Origin: Lentisphaerota bacterium
Lineage (GTDB): Bacteria > Verrucomicrobiota > Kiritimatiellia > Kiritimatiellales > Pontiellaceae
Direction: 5' to 3'
Assembly (NCBI GenBank): GCA_012729265.1
Contig: JAAYDL010000339.1
Span: 1-34,321, forward strand
Length of the DNA stretch: 34,321 bases
Shown here: positions 19,954 to 28,625 of the stretch, piece after piece
How positions within the stretch are numbered: position 1 is the stretch's first letter
Layout of the letters: every line of letters begins with the position of its first letter
The notes under the pieces: generated by a model
The model's database searches: none
What the model was told of the DNA's origin: nothing
What the model saw: the letters and a program-made list of their open reading frames with translations, nothing else
Made by a program: the position numbers and the translations under genes

Positions 19954-20607
19954 TTACTCCAACGGCGGCAACACACCTTCAAAAACGAGTTGATCGTCCA
20001 TCTCCTGCGTCAATGCAACGGGAAGAGGTGGCTGTCCTTTGCGCAAAACATCCATCTGGATCTCCCTGCTCCGGATAAGATTTTCCTCCCTCCGCAAAGC
20101 CAGCTCCTCTGGGGACAACTGTACAACCTCCACGGAAACCATCGGCTCCCGATTTGAATTGTTTCCTGTGTTTCGGCCTCGCGCGGGCTGTTTAACCGCT
20201 TCCATCGTAAGCGTCATTACGGTTCCACCATATTCCACCGAGGCGGTTGACTCTTTCAGATCAACATCAATCAGCGTTATTCCATTATAGGTTTCGTTGA
20301 TGGAAATAATTTCGCTCTTCGATTCACCCGGCTGAGGTTTTAAATTCTGGAAACCGGCACGGATTTCTCCATCCGTTTCCGATTTCATGAGAAAACTGAG
20401 TCGATACTGACTCTCCAGATTTTGTAAATCGGCATTATTGAAACCGGCGGGCATTTCAGATTCAATTACGACCTCCGCCTTTCCAAACGGCGCACGTTCA
20501 ATAATGATCTGATAACGCCCTCGACTGTACTCCTGCTCTGCGCAGCAAACTCCGGTAAGTAAAACCAGCGCACCAGCACTAAACCAAAATGACTTAATGG
20601 CCCTCAT
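19954..20607 (-). CDS. Hypothetical secreted protein, paralogue of the 19079-19804 product
   Basis: Shared block YSRGRYQIIIERAPFGKA…RLSFLMKSETDGEIRAGFQNLKP aligns by eye with YSRDRYQPIIDRAPFGTA…RLNFLLESEDEGTIKAGFQVLRP. Confidence 0.65.
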   Translation of the reverse strand: MRAIKSFWFSAGALVLLTGVCCAEQEYSRGRYQIIIERAPFGKAEVVIESEMPAGFNNADLQNLESQYRLSFLMKSETDGEIRAGFQNLKPQPGESKSEIISINETYNGITLIDVDLKESTASVEYGGTVMTLTMEAVKQPARGRNTGNNSNREPMVSVEVVQLSPEELALRREENLIRSREIQMDVLRKGQPPLPVALTQEMDDQLVFEGVLPPLE

Positions 20608-20705
20608 AAATCCACCCTTTAGAAAAGAAATAATCGCCACTGTATTACCAGAAGTCCATGAGCAAAAACGTATAGCAATACCTCAATATTGCGACCGCAG
20701 AAAGT

Positions 20706-22022
20706 TTATGCCTTCACTCGTCGCCCCAACGGAATAGAGAGCGTTCCATTGAAAAACTCGATGATATGCCCTCGTTCAATCAGCCAGCTTAACGGCTGAA
20801 GCGCCTCCATCGCTTCTTTTGACTTCGGATCAAACTTCGGATACAGAACTTCCAAGAGATGCTGCCGAGTTGATCCTGGATTCTGTCCCAGAAAATTAAG
20901 TACCTCGGCAATGTTCGGAACCGTATCTTCCGGACGAACAGGGTGCGGTTTAATGTGCGTGACAAAGCTTACCTTGCCCGCCTTGAACAGGTGCAGATGC
21001 ATATGCCTGAATGCCGCCCGCATAGCAAACGACATTGTCAGCGGAAACCGATTTTCCTTCGACCACGCCCGGTGAATCGTGTGCATCAGACTCCGATCCT
21101 TCAACTGCTGTGCCGTCCGAGCAGGCATCACCGCACGGTGAACCGTTTCGATAAGCCCGTCTATCGTTTCAGAAAAGGCAAGCTCCGCTCTTCGCCGATC
21201 CATAGGCTCCGCCTCGGGATCAGACTTCAGACGATAAACCACCAACTTCCGACTCTCTTCCTTCCATTGTTCAATCAACTCCTCATCCTTAAGCACTTCA
21301 ATGTTGCGCTTATATTCTTCAAAGGGAATGTGAGCAAAACGGGATTGATGCAGTTCGTTCAGCTTTTCAATATAACTGTGGTGGTTCGGCGGTCCCAACA
21401 AAATGCCCGTTATTCGACAACGAGCAACGCCGGGAAAACTTCCGCTGGGCGGATCGCTCAGGGACTCCTCTTCCTCGTAAAAATCGCTTAAATGTTCACC
21501 TAAAATATGCAGACGAAGCTCTTCTTCGGAACGACTCACCGTCTTGCACTGCTTACATTGAAAAAGCTTAAACTCGTTGTCTGCCTCAATTTTCACCAAA
21601 TATCCTTCCGGATCACTAATCAGCAGATTCGCAAGATCCATCAGCGGATACGCCCGGCGCGAATGATGAATCTGTCGAACCAGCGAAGCCAACCGTTTCT
21701 GCTCCGGAAGAAAGGATACATCAATCGGAAGCTCCTCAATCGGTTCCCTCTCTCGCAACGGACGGCTTCGCTCATTTCGCTCATGTTGATCCTTTGGATC
21801 CCTGCGGGGTGGGCGGGCACGATCATCACGACGCCGTTCCGGTCGAGAGGTCCGGCTCCGCTCGCGGCGTTCTTCGCCGGCGGCGGTCTCTGCCGTATAC
21901 TCCTTCTGCGCGTAATGACTCTCTCCCGGCGGTTTACGCGCCCATTGAGGTACAAAATTGAGATCCAGAACCAGATCCCGCGAACTCGAGTTTTCACTCT
22001 GCATTTTGCTTTTATCTTCCAT
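20706..22022 (-). CDS. Hypothetical protein with Arg-rich low-complexity N-terminal region and C2H2-like zinc-binding motif
   Basis: ERRERSRTSRPERRRDDRARPPRRDPKDQHERNERSR stretch; FQCKQCKTVSRSEEELRLHILGEHL matches C-x2-C-x12-H-x4-H. Confidence 0.65.
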   Translation of the reverse strand: MEDKSKMQSENSSSRDLVLDLNFVPQWARKPPGESHYAQKEYTAETAAGEERRERSRTSRPERRRDDRARPPRRDPKDQHERNERSRPLREREPIEELPIDVSFLPEQKRLASLVRQIHHSRRAYPLMDLANLLISDPEGYLVKIEADNEFKLFQCKQCKTVSRSEEELRLHILGEHLSDFYEEEESLSDPPSGSFPGVARCRITGILLGPPNHHSYIEKLNELHQSRFAHIPFEEYKRNIEVLKDEELIEQWKEESRKLVVYRLKSDPEAEPMDRRRAELAFSETIDGLIETVHRAVMPARTAQQLKDRSLMHTIHRAWSKENRFPLTMSFAMRAAFRHMHLHLFKAGKVSFVTHIKPHPVRPEDTVPNIAEVLNFLGQNPGSTRQHLLEVLYPKFDPKSKEAMEALQPLSWLIERGHIIEFFNGTLSIPLGRRVKA

Positions 22023-22110
22023 AATGCCAACCGTGTGTTTATACAATTTGAGGACCGATTCTAGACGATTACTGTCCAAAGAAAAGCCTTAACCCTTACA
22101 TAGATTACCC

Positions 22111-23340
22111 ATGCCCCCAAAAATACCCATCTTTCTGCACGTTGATATGGATGCATTTTTTTCCTCTATAGAACAGCACGATCATCCGGAATTTAAAGGG
22201 AGACCCGTTGTCGTAGGATCGCCGCCCGATCAACGCGGCGTAGTTTCTGCCGCATCGTACGAAGCCCGAAGGTTCGGAATTCACTCCGCGATGCCTTCAC
22301 GCACCGCCTACCAAAAATGCCGCCACGCCGTTTTTCTTCCCGTCAATATGGCCCGCTACAAAGCGGTTTCCCGCCATATCATGCGCATCTTTGAATCCTA
22401 CACCCCCCTCGTTCAACCCCTCTCCATCGACGAAGCCTTCCTCGATGTCACTGGTGCACAGCGCCTCTTCGGAAGCGGCTACGAAATTGCAGAAAAAATA
22501 CGGCGCGACATCCGTGAACAAACCGGACTGACCGCCTCTGTCGGCGTAGCCCCGAACATGTTTCTCGCCAAAATCGCCTCCGATATGAATAAACCCGACG
22601 GCCTGACCATAGTTCCATCCGAACAAAGCGCCATTGAACAATTTCTCGCGCCGTTGCCGATCAAACGGATGTGGGGCGTTGGAGCAGTTACACAAAAAAA
22701 GCTCCTCTCGTTAGGATTAACCACAATCGGAGACCTTCAGCAATGCGACCCCGCCCGGCTTGAACGAGCCGTCGGACCGCACGCTGCCGCCGTCTTTGCC
22801 CAACTGGCACGCGGCATTGATCCGCGCACCATCGAAACGGAGTCCATCGAGAAAAGTATTTCCAACGAAATCACCTTCAGTGAGGACCTCTCGGAGCGCA
22901 CAGAAATTGAAGCAGCCTATAAGAAGCTTATTGAAAAAGTGGCCTCCAGACTCCGAAAAGCCGGCTTTTACGCGGGAACACTCCATCTCAAAATTCGCTG
23001 GAGCGACTTTTCCACCATTACTCGTCAGACCCGCCTCGCTCAGCCCTGCAACGACGACATCACGCTACGCGAAATCGGCATGGAACTGCTCCGCAACCAC
23101 CTTCAGAACCAACCTGTTCGTCTCATTGGATTCGGTGCAGGAAAACTTCAAACGAGCGACCAGACAAACGTCGCACAGCTCGACCTTTTTGAAATCCCCG
23201 ACACTACGGCGCATGACAAACGCAAACGCCTCAGCCAAACTGCCGACTCGATAAAACAAAAGTACGGTCCCAACAGCCTCCGCCGCGGCTCAAACCTGAA
23301 CCCCTCAAACCAACACCCCCAAGAGAGACCCAATGGATAA
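22111..23340 (+). CDS. dinB: DNA polymerase IV (Y family)
   Basis: FLHVDMDAFFSSIEQ, VVSAASYEARRFGIHSAMPSRTAYQKCR, PLSIDEAFLDVTG and ASVGVAPNMFLAKIASDMNKPDG motifs. Confidence 0.95.
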   Translation: MPPKIPIFLHVDMDAFFSSIEQHDHPEFKGRPVVVGSPPDQRGVVSAASYEARRFGIHSAMPSRTAYQKCRHAVFLPVNMARYKAVSRHIMRIFESYTPLVQPLSIDEAFLDVTGAQRLFGSGYEIAEKIRRDIREQTGLTASVGVAPNMFLAKIASDMNKPDGLTIVPSEQSAIEQFLAPLPIKRMWGVGAVTQKKLLSLGLTTIGDLQQCDPARLERAVGPHAAAVFAQLARGIDPRTIETESIEKSISNEITFSEDLSERTEIEAAYKKLIEKVASRLRKAGFYAGTLHLKIRWSDFSTITRQTRLAQPCNDDITLREIGMELLRNHLQNQPVRLIGFGAGKLQTSDQTNVAQLDLFEIPDTTAHDKRKRLSQTADSIKQKYGPNSLRRGSNLNPSNQHPQERPNG

Positions 23341-23375
23341 TAGAATCAAACAGAAACCTAAACTCAGGACCCATC

Positions 23376-23900
23376 ATGAATATTAATCTCAAAGGCCAAG
23401 CAACCTATCGCGAATATCTTGAGAGTATTAATCTGAAAATTCGACCCGCTCAGTCAATCCGTTGGCCTCTCCGTAGTGCTTTGTATATTCTGGCACTCAT
23501 CGGACTGTGTTATGGATTTTCAGACGAGGCCGGCATCATCGGTCGAATTACAGCCTCGGTCATCGTCTTTATCGTACTCCTGAAACCCGTCTTTCGCTAT
23601 ATGTTCATCCCGGCAGCTACATGGAAAATATACTCTAAATCCCGAGCGATGGGAGCATCCATTGACGTACAGATCGACGATGAAGGAATCACCTTTATAT
23701 CGGCAAACGAAAATCAAATCGACAGATGGACGGACTATACCGAAAAAGATGAAGGCAAGCGGGTCATCACCCTTCACCACAAAGATGGACGATGGATCAT
23801 CTTCCCCAAACGACTTTTTTCCGAGGCGAACGAACTGGCATTCTTCAGGGAGTGTACAGACACGAAAATAAGTCCCACGCCCCATGGAACCGAGCCATAA
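23376..23900 (+). CDS. YcxB-like membrane protein
   Basis: Two TM segments followed by IDVQIDDEGITFISANENQIDRWTDYTEKDEGKRVITLHHKDGRWIIFPKRLFSE, a YcxB-like pattern. Confidence 0.6.
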   Translation: MNINLKGQATYREYLESINLKIRPAQSIRWPLRSALYILALIGLCYGFSDEAGIIGRITASVIVFIVLLKPVFRYMFIPAATWKIYSKSRAMGASIDVQIDDEGITFISANENQIDRWTDYTEKDEGKRVITLHHKDGRWIIFPKRLFSEANELAFFRECTDTKISPTPHGTEP

Positions 23901-23918
23901 CGATTCATCGGAAGAATG

Positions 23919-23970
23919 AAAATGGTGCCCCGGAGAGGGTTCGAACCTCCGACCCCAGGATTAGGAATCC
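23919..23970. repeat. attL: displaced 3' half of tRNA-Arg
   Basis: aaaatggtgccccggagagggttcgaacctccgaccccaggattaggaatcc, identical to 30879-30930. Confidence 0.93.
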
Positions 23971-24032
23971 GCATTCCCAATATTTCTATAACGTTGCACA
24001 CGTTGTATTTGTGATTTTTGGAAATTTTCCAA

Positions 24033-24049
24033 TGCAACCAATTTGCAAC
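24033..24049. repeat. TGCAACC-N4-TGCAAC phased repeat pair (left end), candidate integrase arm sites
   Basis: AATGCAACCAATTTGCAAC, units 11 bp apart; the same pair arrangement is present at the right end of the element. Confidence 0.6.
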
Positions 24050-24092
24050 TTTTCATTGACTTTCTACTCCCATTTTTCATCATGTTGCCACT

Positions 24093-25322
24093 ATGAAAAC
24101 AAACTCGAAGGCAACGATCAAGAGCGACGATTACGAGGTGCATTACGGATTCAGAATCCGTTTGCAGAACACCAAAGCAGGAAAAAGATACCAAGTTGAC
24201 CTAGGCCGCAAATCTGGCCGACACGTTCGGAAATCCTTTCCGACATTGCAGGAGGCGCGAAACTGGGCGCATAGAATGAGTATTGAGGCCGACAATAAAG
24301 GTATTGCTGCCCTCAGATTCAGCGAAGAACAGAAAACCGATGCCGTTGAAGCCTTGGACACTCTGAAGGAGTTCGGGGTCAACCTACGCACCGCAGCCGC
24401 CTTTTTTGCCAAACATCACAAGAAGGTAGATCGAACCAACGGTTTCGGGGCACTTATTGAGCAATACCTCAAAGAACAGCAGGCCCGCACCAATAAAGGG
24501 GAATTACGTCCCAGCACCTTTAACGATATGCAGGGGCGGTTAAAACCGTTTCAAGCAAATCTGGGCCATATGGCAATCGATGCGATAGAAGCCCGGGACA
24601 TTGATCAACTCATGAATGAAATGAGCTTCACGGGGACGAATCGACAGAATTATAAGCGTTATTTGAGCGGGTTTTTTAACTGGGCCGTTCGGCAAAAGAA
24701 AACAGGCTCCAATCCTGTAACCGAAACCGAAACCGTCAAAGTCGAATCGCACACGCCGGAAATCTACACCCCGTCGCAGGTGAAAGCTCTTTTCAGTGCT
24801 TGCTACAAAGAGGAAAAACCACGCTCCGAACTGATTCCTTTTTTTGCTATAGCCTTCTTTGCGGGGGTACGGCCTGAGGAGATTATGCGCCTTGAATGGA
24901 AAGACATTGATCTAAGCCTTGGGGAAATCCATATCCGAGCCGGACATTCCAAAACACGACAGGCCCGCATTGTGCATCTGTCCGACAACCTGAAAAAATG
25001 GCTCCTGCAATGTCCACAAAAAGAAGGATCAATCTTTCCCTATTCCGAAACCAGTCTGAAACGGTGGCGCAAAGAGGTACACCAAAAGGCGGGGGTGGAA
25101 GTGATTCATGACGGTGCACGACACACCTTTGCCACCTTCTATTTAGCCCTTCACGGACTGGACGACACCTTGCAGGAATTAGGGCACACCGATCCTAAAA
25201 TGCTGTTCAAGCACTATCGCGGCCTTGCCAAAAACAGGAAAGCCCAAGCCCAGAAGTTCTTTGAAATAGCCCCCGCAACGGGAGAAAAGGTTCTGAAAAT
25301 TGAAAAGCAGGGGGCCGCATGA
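24093..25322 (+). CDS. int: Tyrosine recombinase/integrase
   Basis: N-terminal SAM-like domain; catalytic-region motifs GVRPEEIMRLEW, GHSKTRQA, HDGARHTFATF, LGHTDPKMLFKHYRG. Confidence 0.95.
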   Translation: MKTNSKATIKSDDYEVHYGFRIRLQNTKAGKRYQVDLGRKSGRHVRKSFPTLQEARNWAHRMSIEADNKGIAALRFSEEQKTDAVEALDTLKEFGVNLRTAAAFFAKHHKKVDRTNGFGALIEQYLKEQQARTNKGELRPSTFNDMQGRLKPFQANLGHMAIDAIEARDIDQLMNEMSFTGTNRQNYKRYLSGFFNWAVRQKKTGSNPVTETETVKVESHTPEIYTPSQVKALFSACYKEEKPRSELIPFFAIAFFAGVRPEEIMRLEWKDIDLSLGEIHIRAGHSKTRQARIVHLSDNLKKWLLQCPQKEGSIFPYSETSLKRWRKEVHQKAGVEVIHDGARHTFATFYLALHGLDDTLQELGHTDPKMLFKHYRGLAKNRKAQAQKFFEIAPATGEKVLKIEKQGAA

Positions 25323-26092
25323 GCGAACGAGTCAAACGCTGGGAAAGGAAGTGGGAAGAAGAACAGAAAGCCCGAAAAACCGAAGGTCGTAATGCTCAAG
25401 GCGGTATAAACTGGGAGGATATGCCGGACGTAGAGAACCGCATTAAGGGGTATTTGGGTGACTGTAACCTAACGCTGAGCGACGGGGCTATGTTTAAAGT
25501 TTGTTGTCAAATCGTAAACCTGAAGCCGCATATTGAGTTTTGTGCAGAAAAACGAAACAGTCCCGACCGTGAAAAATACGGGCCGAAGCAGTCCATTAAA
25601 AACCAACTCAAGGCCTTACAGCATGCACTAAATGTTCAGCCTATAACAGTGTGCGAAATTAATCGGGCGTTAAGAGAAGAGGCAGAGGAAAATCAAAGGG
25701 AATATGAGGAGCGATGTGCAACAGGAGAAGAGAACAATTTTTTAAAGCGGCCGTTGTCTAAAGAAGAAAAGCGGGCTTGGTCTGAAGCCACAAAACATTC
25801 GTTGCGCTACCTTGATAATGCAGTGAAACGCGCCATTAAGAATCTTGAATCCAAGCCTCTCGATGTTGCTAAACCAATTGACCGCTACTGGATTATTTCC
25901 GATCTGGTGTGTACTTATCGCGATACCATTCATGCGGAGAATCGACGCGCAAGCTACTCACCTCGCTATGAGGGAATCCTGTCCCAATTTATCAATACCG
26001 CGATGGTTCATATTCTGCCCGATGAAAAAGGAGTTTCGCCGAAGACCCTTAAAAGCGTGGTTGATAACTTGCGCAAAACAGACCGACTTTGA
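25319..26092 (+). CDS. Hypothetical element protein, no recognised family
   Basis: Start overlaps the int stop (ATGA); 257 aa; charged and helical composition. Confidence 0.65.
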   Translation: MSERVKRWERKWEEEQKARKTEGRNAQGGINWEDMPDVENRIKGYLGDCNLTLSDGAMFKVCCQIVNLKPHIEFCAEKRNSPDREKYGPKQSIKNQLKALQHALNVQPITVCEINRALREEAEENQREYEERCATGEENNFLKRPLSKEEKRAWSEATKHSLRYLDNAVKRAIKNLESKPLDVAKPIDRYWIISDLVCTYRDTIHAENRRASYSPRYEGILSQFINTAMVHILPDEKGVSPKTLKSVVDNLRKTDRL

Positions 26093-26215
26093 CCTGTACA
26101 CTTTTCCCCCTGAATTAGTGGAGCAGGTGTAAATCTAATCAAGGGCGTGATGCTCTAGTTTGTTCCCCATCAAGCAAGGAAATGGTTTCCGCGCTATTAA
26201 ATGGAGAATACAGCT

Positions 26216-26425
26216 ATGAATCACAAAAAGAAGAACCTCACCCCCCGCCGCGCTCTTAAAATCGGACTCGCCGCCGAATATGTGGGTCTATCAAGACGCG
26301 GACTTTTAGACCTAGCCTATCAAGGCCGGATTCCGTATTGCAAAGTTGGTACGCGCACCACGTTGTTTGACATTGCCGACCTCGATGCTTTCCTTGATTC
26401 CTGCAAGGTGGGAGGTGATGCGTAA
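26216..26425 (+). CDS. Excisionase/AlpA-like small HTH protein
   Basis: PRRALKIGLAAEYVGLSRRGLLDLAYQGRIPYCKVGTRTTLFDIADLDAFLDS resembles the HTH_17 fold; GGAG upstream of ATG 26216 (ORF extends to 26201). Confidence 0.8.
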   Translation: MNHKKKNLTPRRALKIGLAAEYVGLSRRGLLDLAYQGRIPYCKVGTRTTLFDIADLDAFLDSCKVGGDA

Positions 26426-26688
26426 TGGATACGTTTGCCGCCCTGAAGAAAAAATACGGAGTTGCCCCACGGGATCCGCTTCAACTTCCCTCCCTCATTG
26501 CCCCTTGCGATCAATGCGAACGCGATACGCCGACAAAGATTTTATTCATGAAGGCAGGGCTAGGCAATGCCTGTTCCGTTTGTGGCCGCTTGCGCCGGGG
26601 TAAGCCGTATCTCTCGAAGGCAGATTTTGAAAACCAAATGCGCAACAGCGTAAAGGGTGGAAAGCATGAGCAAGACCGATTGGCTTAG
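26425..26688 (+). CDS. Small putative zinc-binding protein
   Basis: CDQC…CSVC pair of CxxC motifs; start overlaps the upstream stop (taATG). Confidence 0.6.
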   Translation: MDTFAALKKKYGVAPRDPLQLPSLIAPCDQCERDTPTKILFMKAGLGNACSVCGRLRRGKPYLSKADFENQMRNSVKGGKHEQDRLA

Positions 26689-27889
26689 AATTCGCCGCCT
26701 TCTATGGGATGATTCGGAGCATGTTTTGATTGTCGATGATGTTCGGCAGACAAAACCAATGAAGCAGGCCGGAAAGATTACCGTGTCGCCGAAGGTGCAA
26801 TATTGTTGCGGGAACTCATTTCGACCGAACAGCACCCGACGCAAAGACAACGTGGCCGAATATCATACTTGGGTGATTGAGTTTGACGAAATGCCTATCG
26901 ATGAACAGCGGGCATTATGGATAAATTCTGACATGCCCTTTACATTGCTTGTTTTTTCAGGCAACAAATCCCTGCATTGCTATATCCGCACCATTGAAAG
27001 CGTAGATGCCGAAACATGGCAACGCATCGCCGACGCTTTGAAACGTATCTACCCCACCGCTGATAAGAAGGTTCTGACAGACCGCGCCCGCCTGACCCGT
27101 TTGCCGGATGGTTTCAGGGGCAATGTATGCCAAGAAGCGGAGACCACGAAAAAGCGGATACCCTTGCAATCATTAACTGACTGGATAACAACCCACGATG
27201 TCACAAAGGAACTAAGGTACAAAGGCACAAAGGAACTAAGCAATAAAGTAGAAGTATACGCCATTGAGCCCCCACCTTCTCCCATTTTAGCCGACAAAAT
27301 TAGGGAAATGGATACAGCCGAACAACTCTTTAAGGAAAACTACCCCGACCTGTATCGGCTCTATGACCGCCTTATTATGAACCGCTTCAAGGCAGAGCGC
27401 GGAAGGCGCAACGAATGCCTGATTGAGTTGGTGACATTCGCGCACGACGCTTTTAGTAAACAGGTAGCAATGAAGTTTGCAGAATGCTTCTACCGATTCA
27501 ATGCCGTCGCCTTCAACGATCCGCTTGATCAGCACAAGCAGGAGGCCGCTGCACAATGGCGGATTCTTGATGCTGAATATTCATCCCGACTTGGTTCGTA
27601 TGAGTCGGAGGTTTACCGCGCCATTCCCGAACGAGAACAAACCTTTTTCCGGATATGCCGAAGTTTAGCGCACAAAGAAGGTTCTGAAATGACCCTCAAT
27701 ATTCCTATGCACCATTTCGGGCATAGAATGGAGTTGGATGGAAAACAGGTTTCGCGGCTTATCGACCGCTTCAACCTGTATGGATTGATTAAACTTGTAA
27801 AACGCGGCACCTCTCACAGAACTGGTAAAAATGGCCGACCGGAATATGGAAAAGCAAGTTTGTACAAATGGAATCCCGTAACGAAATAA
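26666..27889 (+). CDS. Archaeo-eukaryotic primase (AEP/PriPol)-like replication protein
   Basis: WVIEFDEMP (acidic motif I), LLVFSGNKSLHCYI (SxH motif II), DRARLTRLPDGFRGN; C-terminal winged-helix-like region. No helicase domain is visible. ORF extends to 26657. Confidence 0.7.
   Translation: MSKTDWLRIRRLLWDDSEHVLIVDDVRQTKPMKQAGKITVSPKVQYCCGNSFRPNSTRRKDNVAEYHTWVIEFDEMPIDEQRALWINSDMPFTLLVFSGNKSLHCYIRTIESVDAETWQRIADALKRIYPTADKKVLTDRARLTRLPDGFRGNVCQEAETTKKRIPLQSLTDWITTHDVTKELRYKGTKELSNKVEVYAIEPPPSPILADKIREMDTAEQLFKENYPDLYRLYDRLIMNRFKAERGRRNECLIELVTFAHDAFSKQVAMKFAECFYRFNAVAFNDPLDQHKQEAAAQWRILDAEYSSRLGSYESEVYRAIPEREQTFFRICRSLAHKEGSEMTLNIPMHHFGHRMELDGKQVSRLIDRFNLYGLIKLVKRGTSHRTGKNGRPEYGKASLYKWNPVTK
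27203..27250. repeat. Degenerate 8-bp tandem repeat (ACAAAGGN/ACTAAGGN) inside the primase-like gene
   Basis: ACAAAGGA ACTAAGGT ACAAAGGC ACAAAGGA ACTAAGCA ATAAAGTA; a perfect 15-bp repeat CACAAAGGAACTAAG occurs at 27202-27216 and 27226-27240. Confidence 0.75.
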
Positions 27890-27909
27890 AAAACGAAAAC
27901 TGTCACACT

Positions 27910-28362
27910 ATGAAAATTATTATCGACACACGCGAAAGAACAGAACTTGCATTCACCCACTTTGAGGCCGAACGCGGAACCTTGCAAAGCGGAGATTACA
28001 GCATTACCGGATTAACGCACAGATTCGCCATAGAACGCAAAAGCATCGACGACCTAACCCAGAGCATCACCACAGGCCGCGAACGCTTTGAGCGCGAATT
28101 GCACCGCCTTAGAGGCTTTGACTTTGCCCGCTTGCTGATCATTGGAACCGAAACAGAAATCAGACAGCACCGCTACCGAAGCAGAGTTCCACCCAAAAGC
28201 GTACTTCATAGCCTCTATGCTTTCGAGGTACGCTATCAAATCCCCGTGGTCTGGGCTGGAACAGAAGCCAATGCCGCCGCCCTGATTGAACGCTGGGCGT
28301 TCTGGTATGCAAGAGAAGTTAAAAACGCCGCTGAAGGCATGAACAAGGAGATGACAATATGA
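27910..28362 (+). CDS. ERCC4/XPF-type nuclease domain protein
   Basis: MKIIIDTRERTEL…LQSGDYSI…FAIERKSIDDLTQSI…RFERELHRLRGF…LLIIGTE; GDY and ERKxxxD signature. ORF extends to 27868. Confidence 0.88.
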   Translation: MKIIIDTRERTELAFTHFEAERGTLQSGDYSITGLTHRFAIERKSIDDLTQSITTGRERFERELHRLRGFDFARLLIIGTETEIRQHRYRSRVPPKSVLHSLYAFEVRYQIPVVWAGTEANAAALIERWAFWYAREVKNAAEGMNKEMTI

Positions 28363-28625
28363 AAATGACACCAAAACAAAACCGCTTCTGCATCGAATTC
28401 GGCAAAGATTTTGATCCGTTAGAAGCTGCAATTCGGGCCGGGTATTCTCCCGGAACAGTCTCACGAACGGTGCTTGCACTGTCAACGAATCAGAAAGTGC
28501 TCGATAAAGTCCGAGAACTATACTACACGCGGCATATCGACATTCAGACGACCGAAGGCACACTTGCGCAGGTGAGCGTGTTTACAGAGCGTTTTGAGCG
28601 GAAAGAGGAGGCAGGGATAAAATGA
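28359..28625 (+). CDS. Short small-terminase-like protein (TerS 1)
   Basis: MTPKQNRFCIEFGKDFDPLEAAIRAGYSPGT resembles the Terminase_2 N-terminal HTH; start overlaps the upstream stop (ATGA). Confidence 0.7.
   Translation: MKMTPKQNRFCIEFGKDFDPLEAAIRAGYSPGTVSRTVLALSTNQKVLDKVRELYYTRHIDIQTTEGTLAQVSVFTERFERKEEAGIK

Noticed and set aside
23921-23970. Second tRNA gene at the left repeat
   Set aside because: Only the 3' half of the tRNA matches; sequence diverges after 23970 (gcattcccaa instead of tgtgctctgt), so there is no D-arm or acceptor 5' strand. It is attL, not a tRNA gene.
27202-27250. CRISPR-like repeat
   Set aside because: Period is 8 bp with no spacers and it is in frame within a coding gene; not a CRISPR array.
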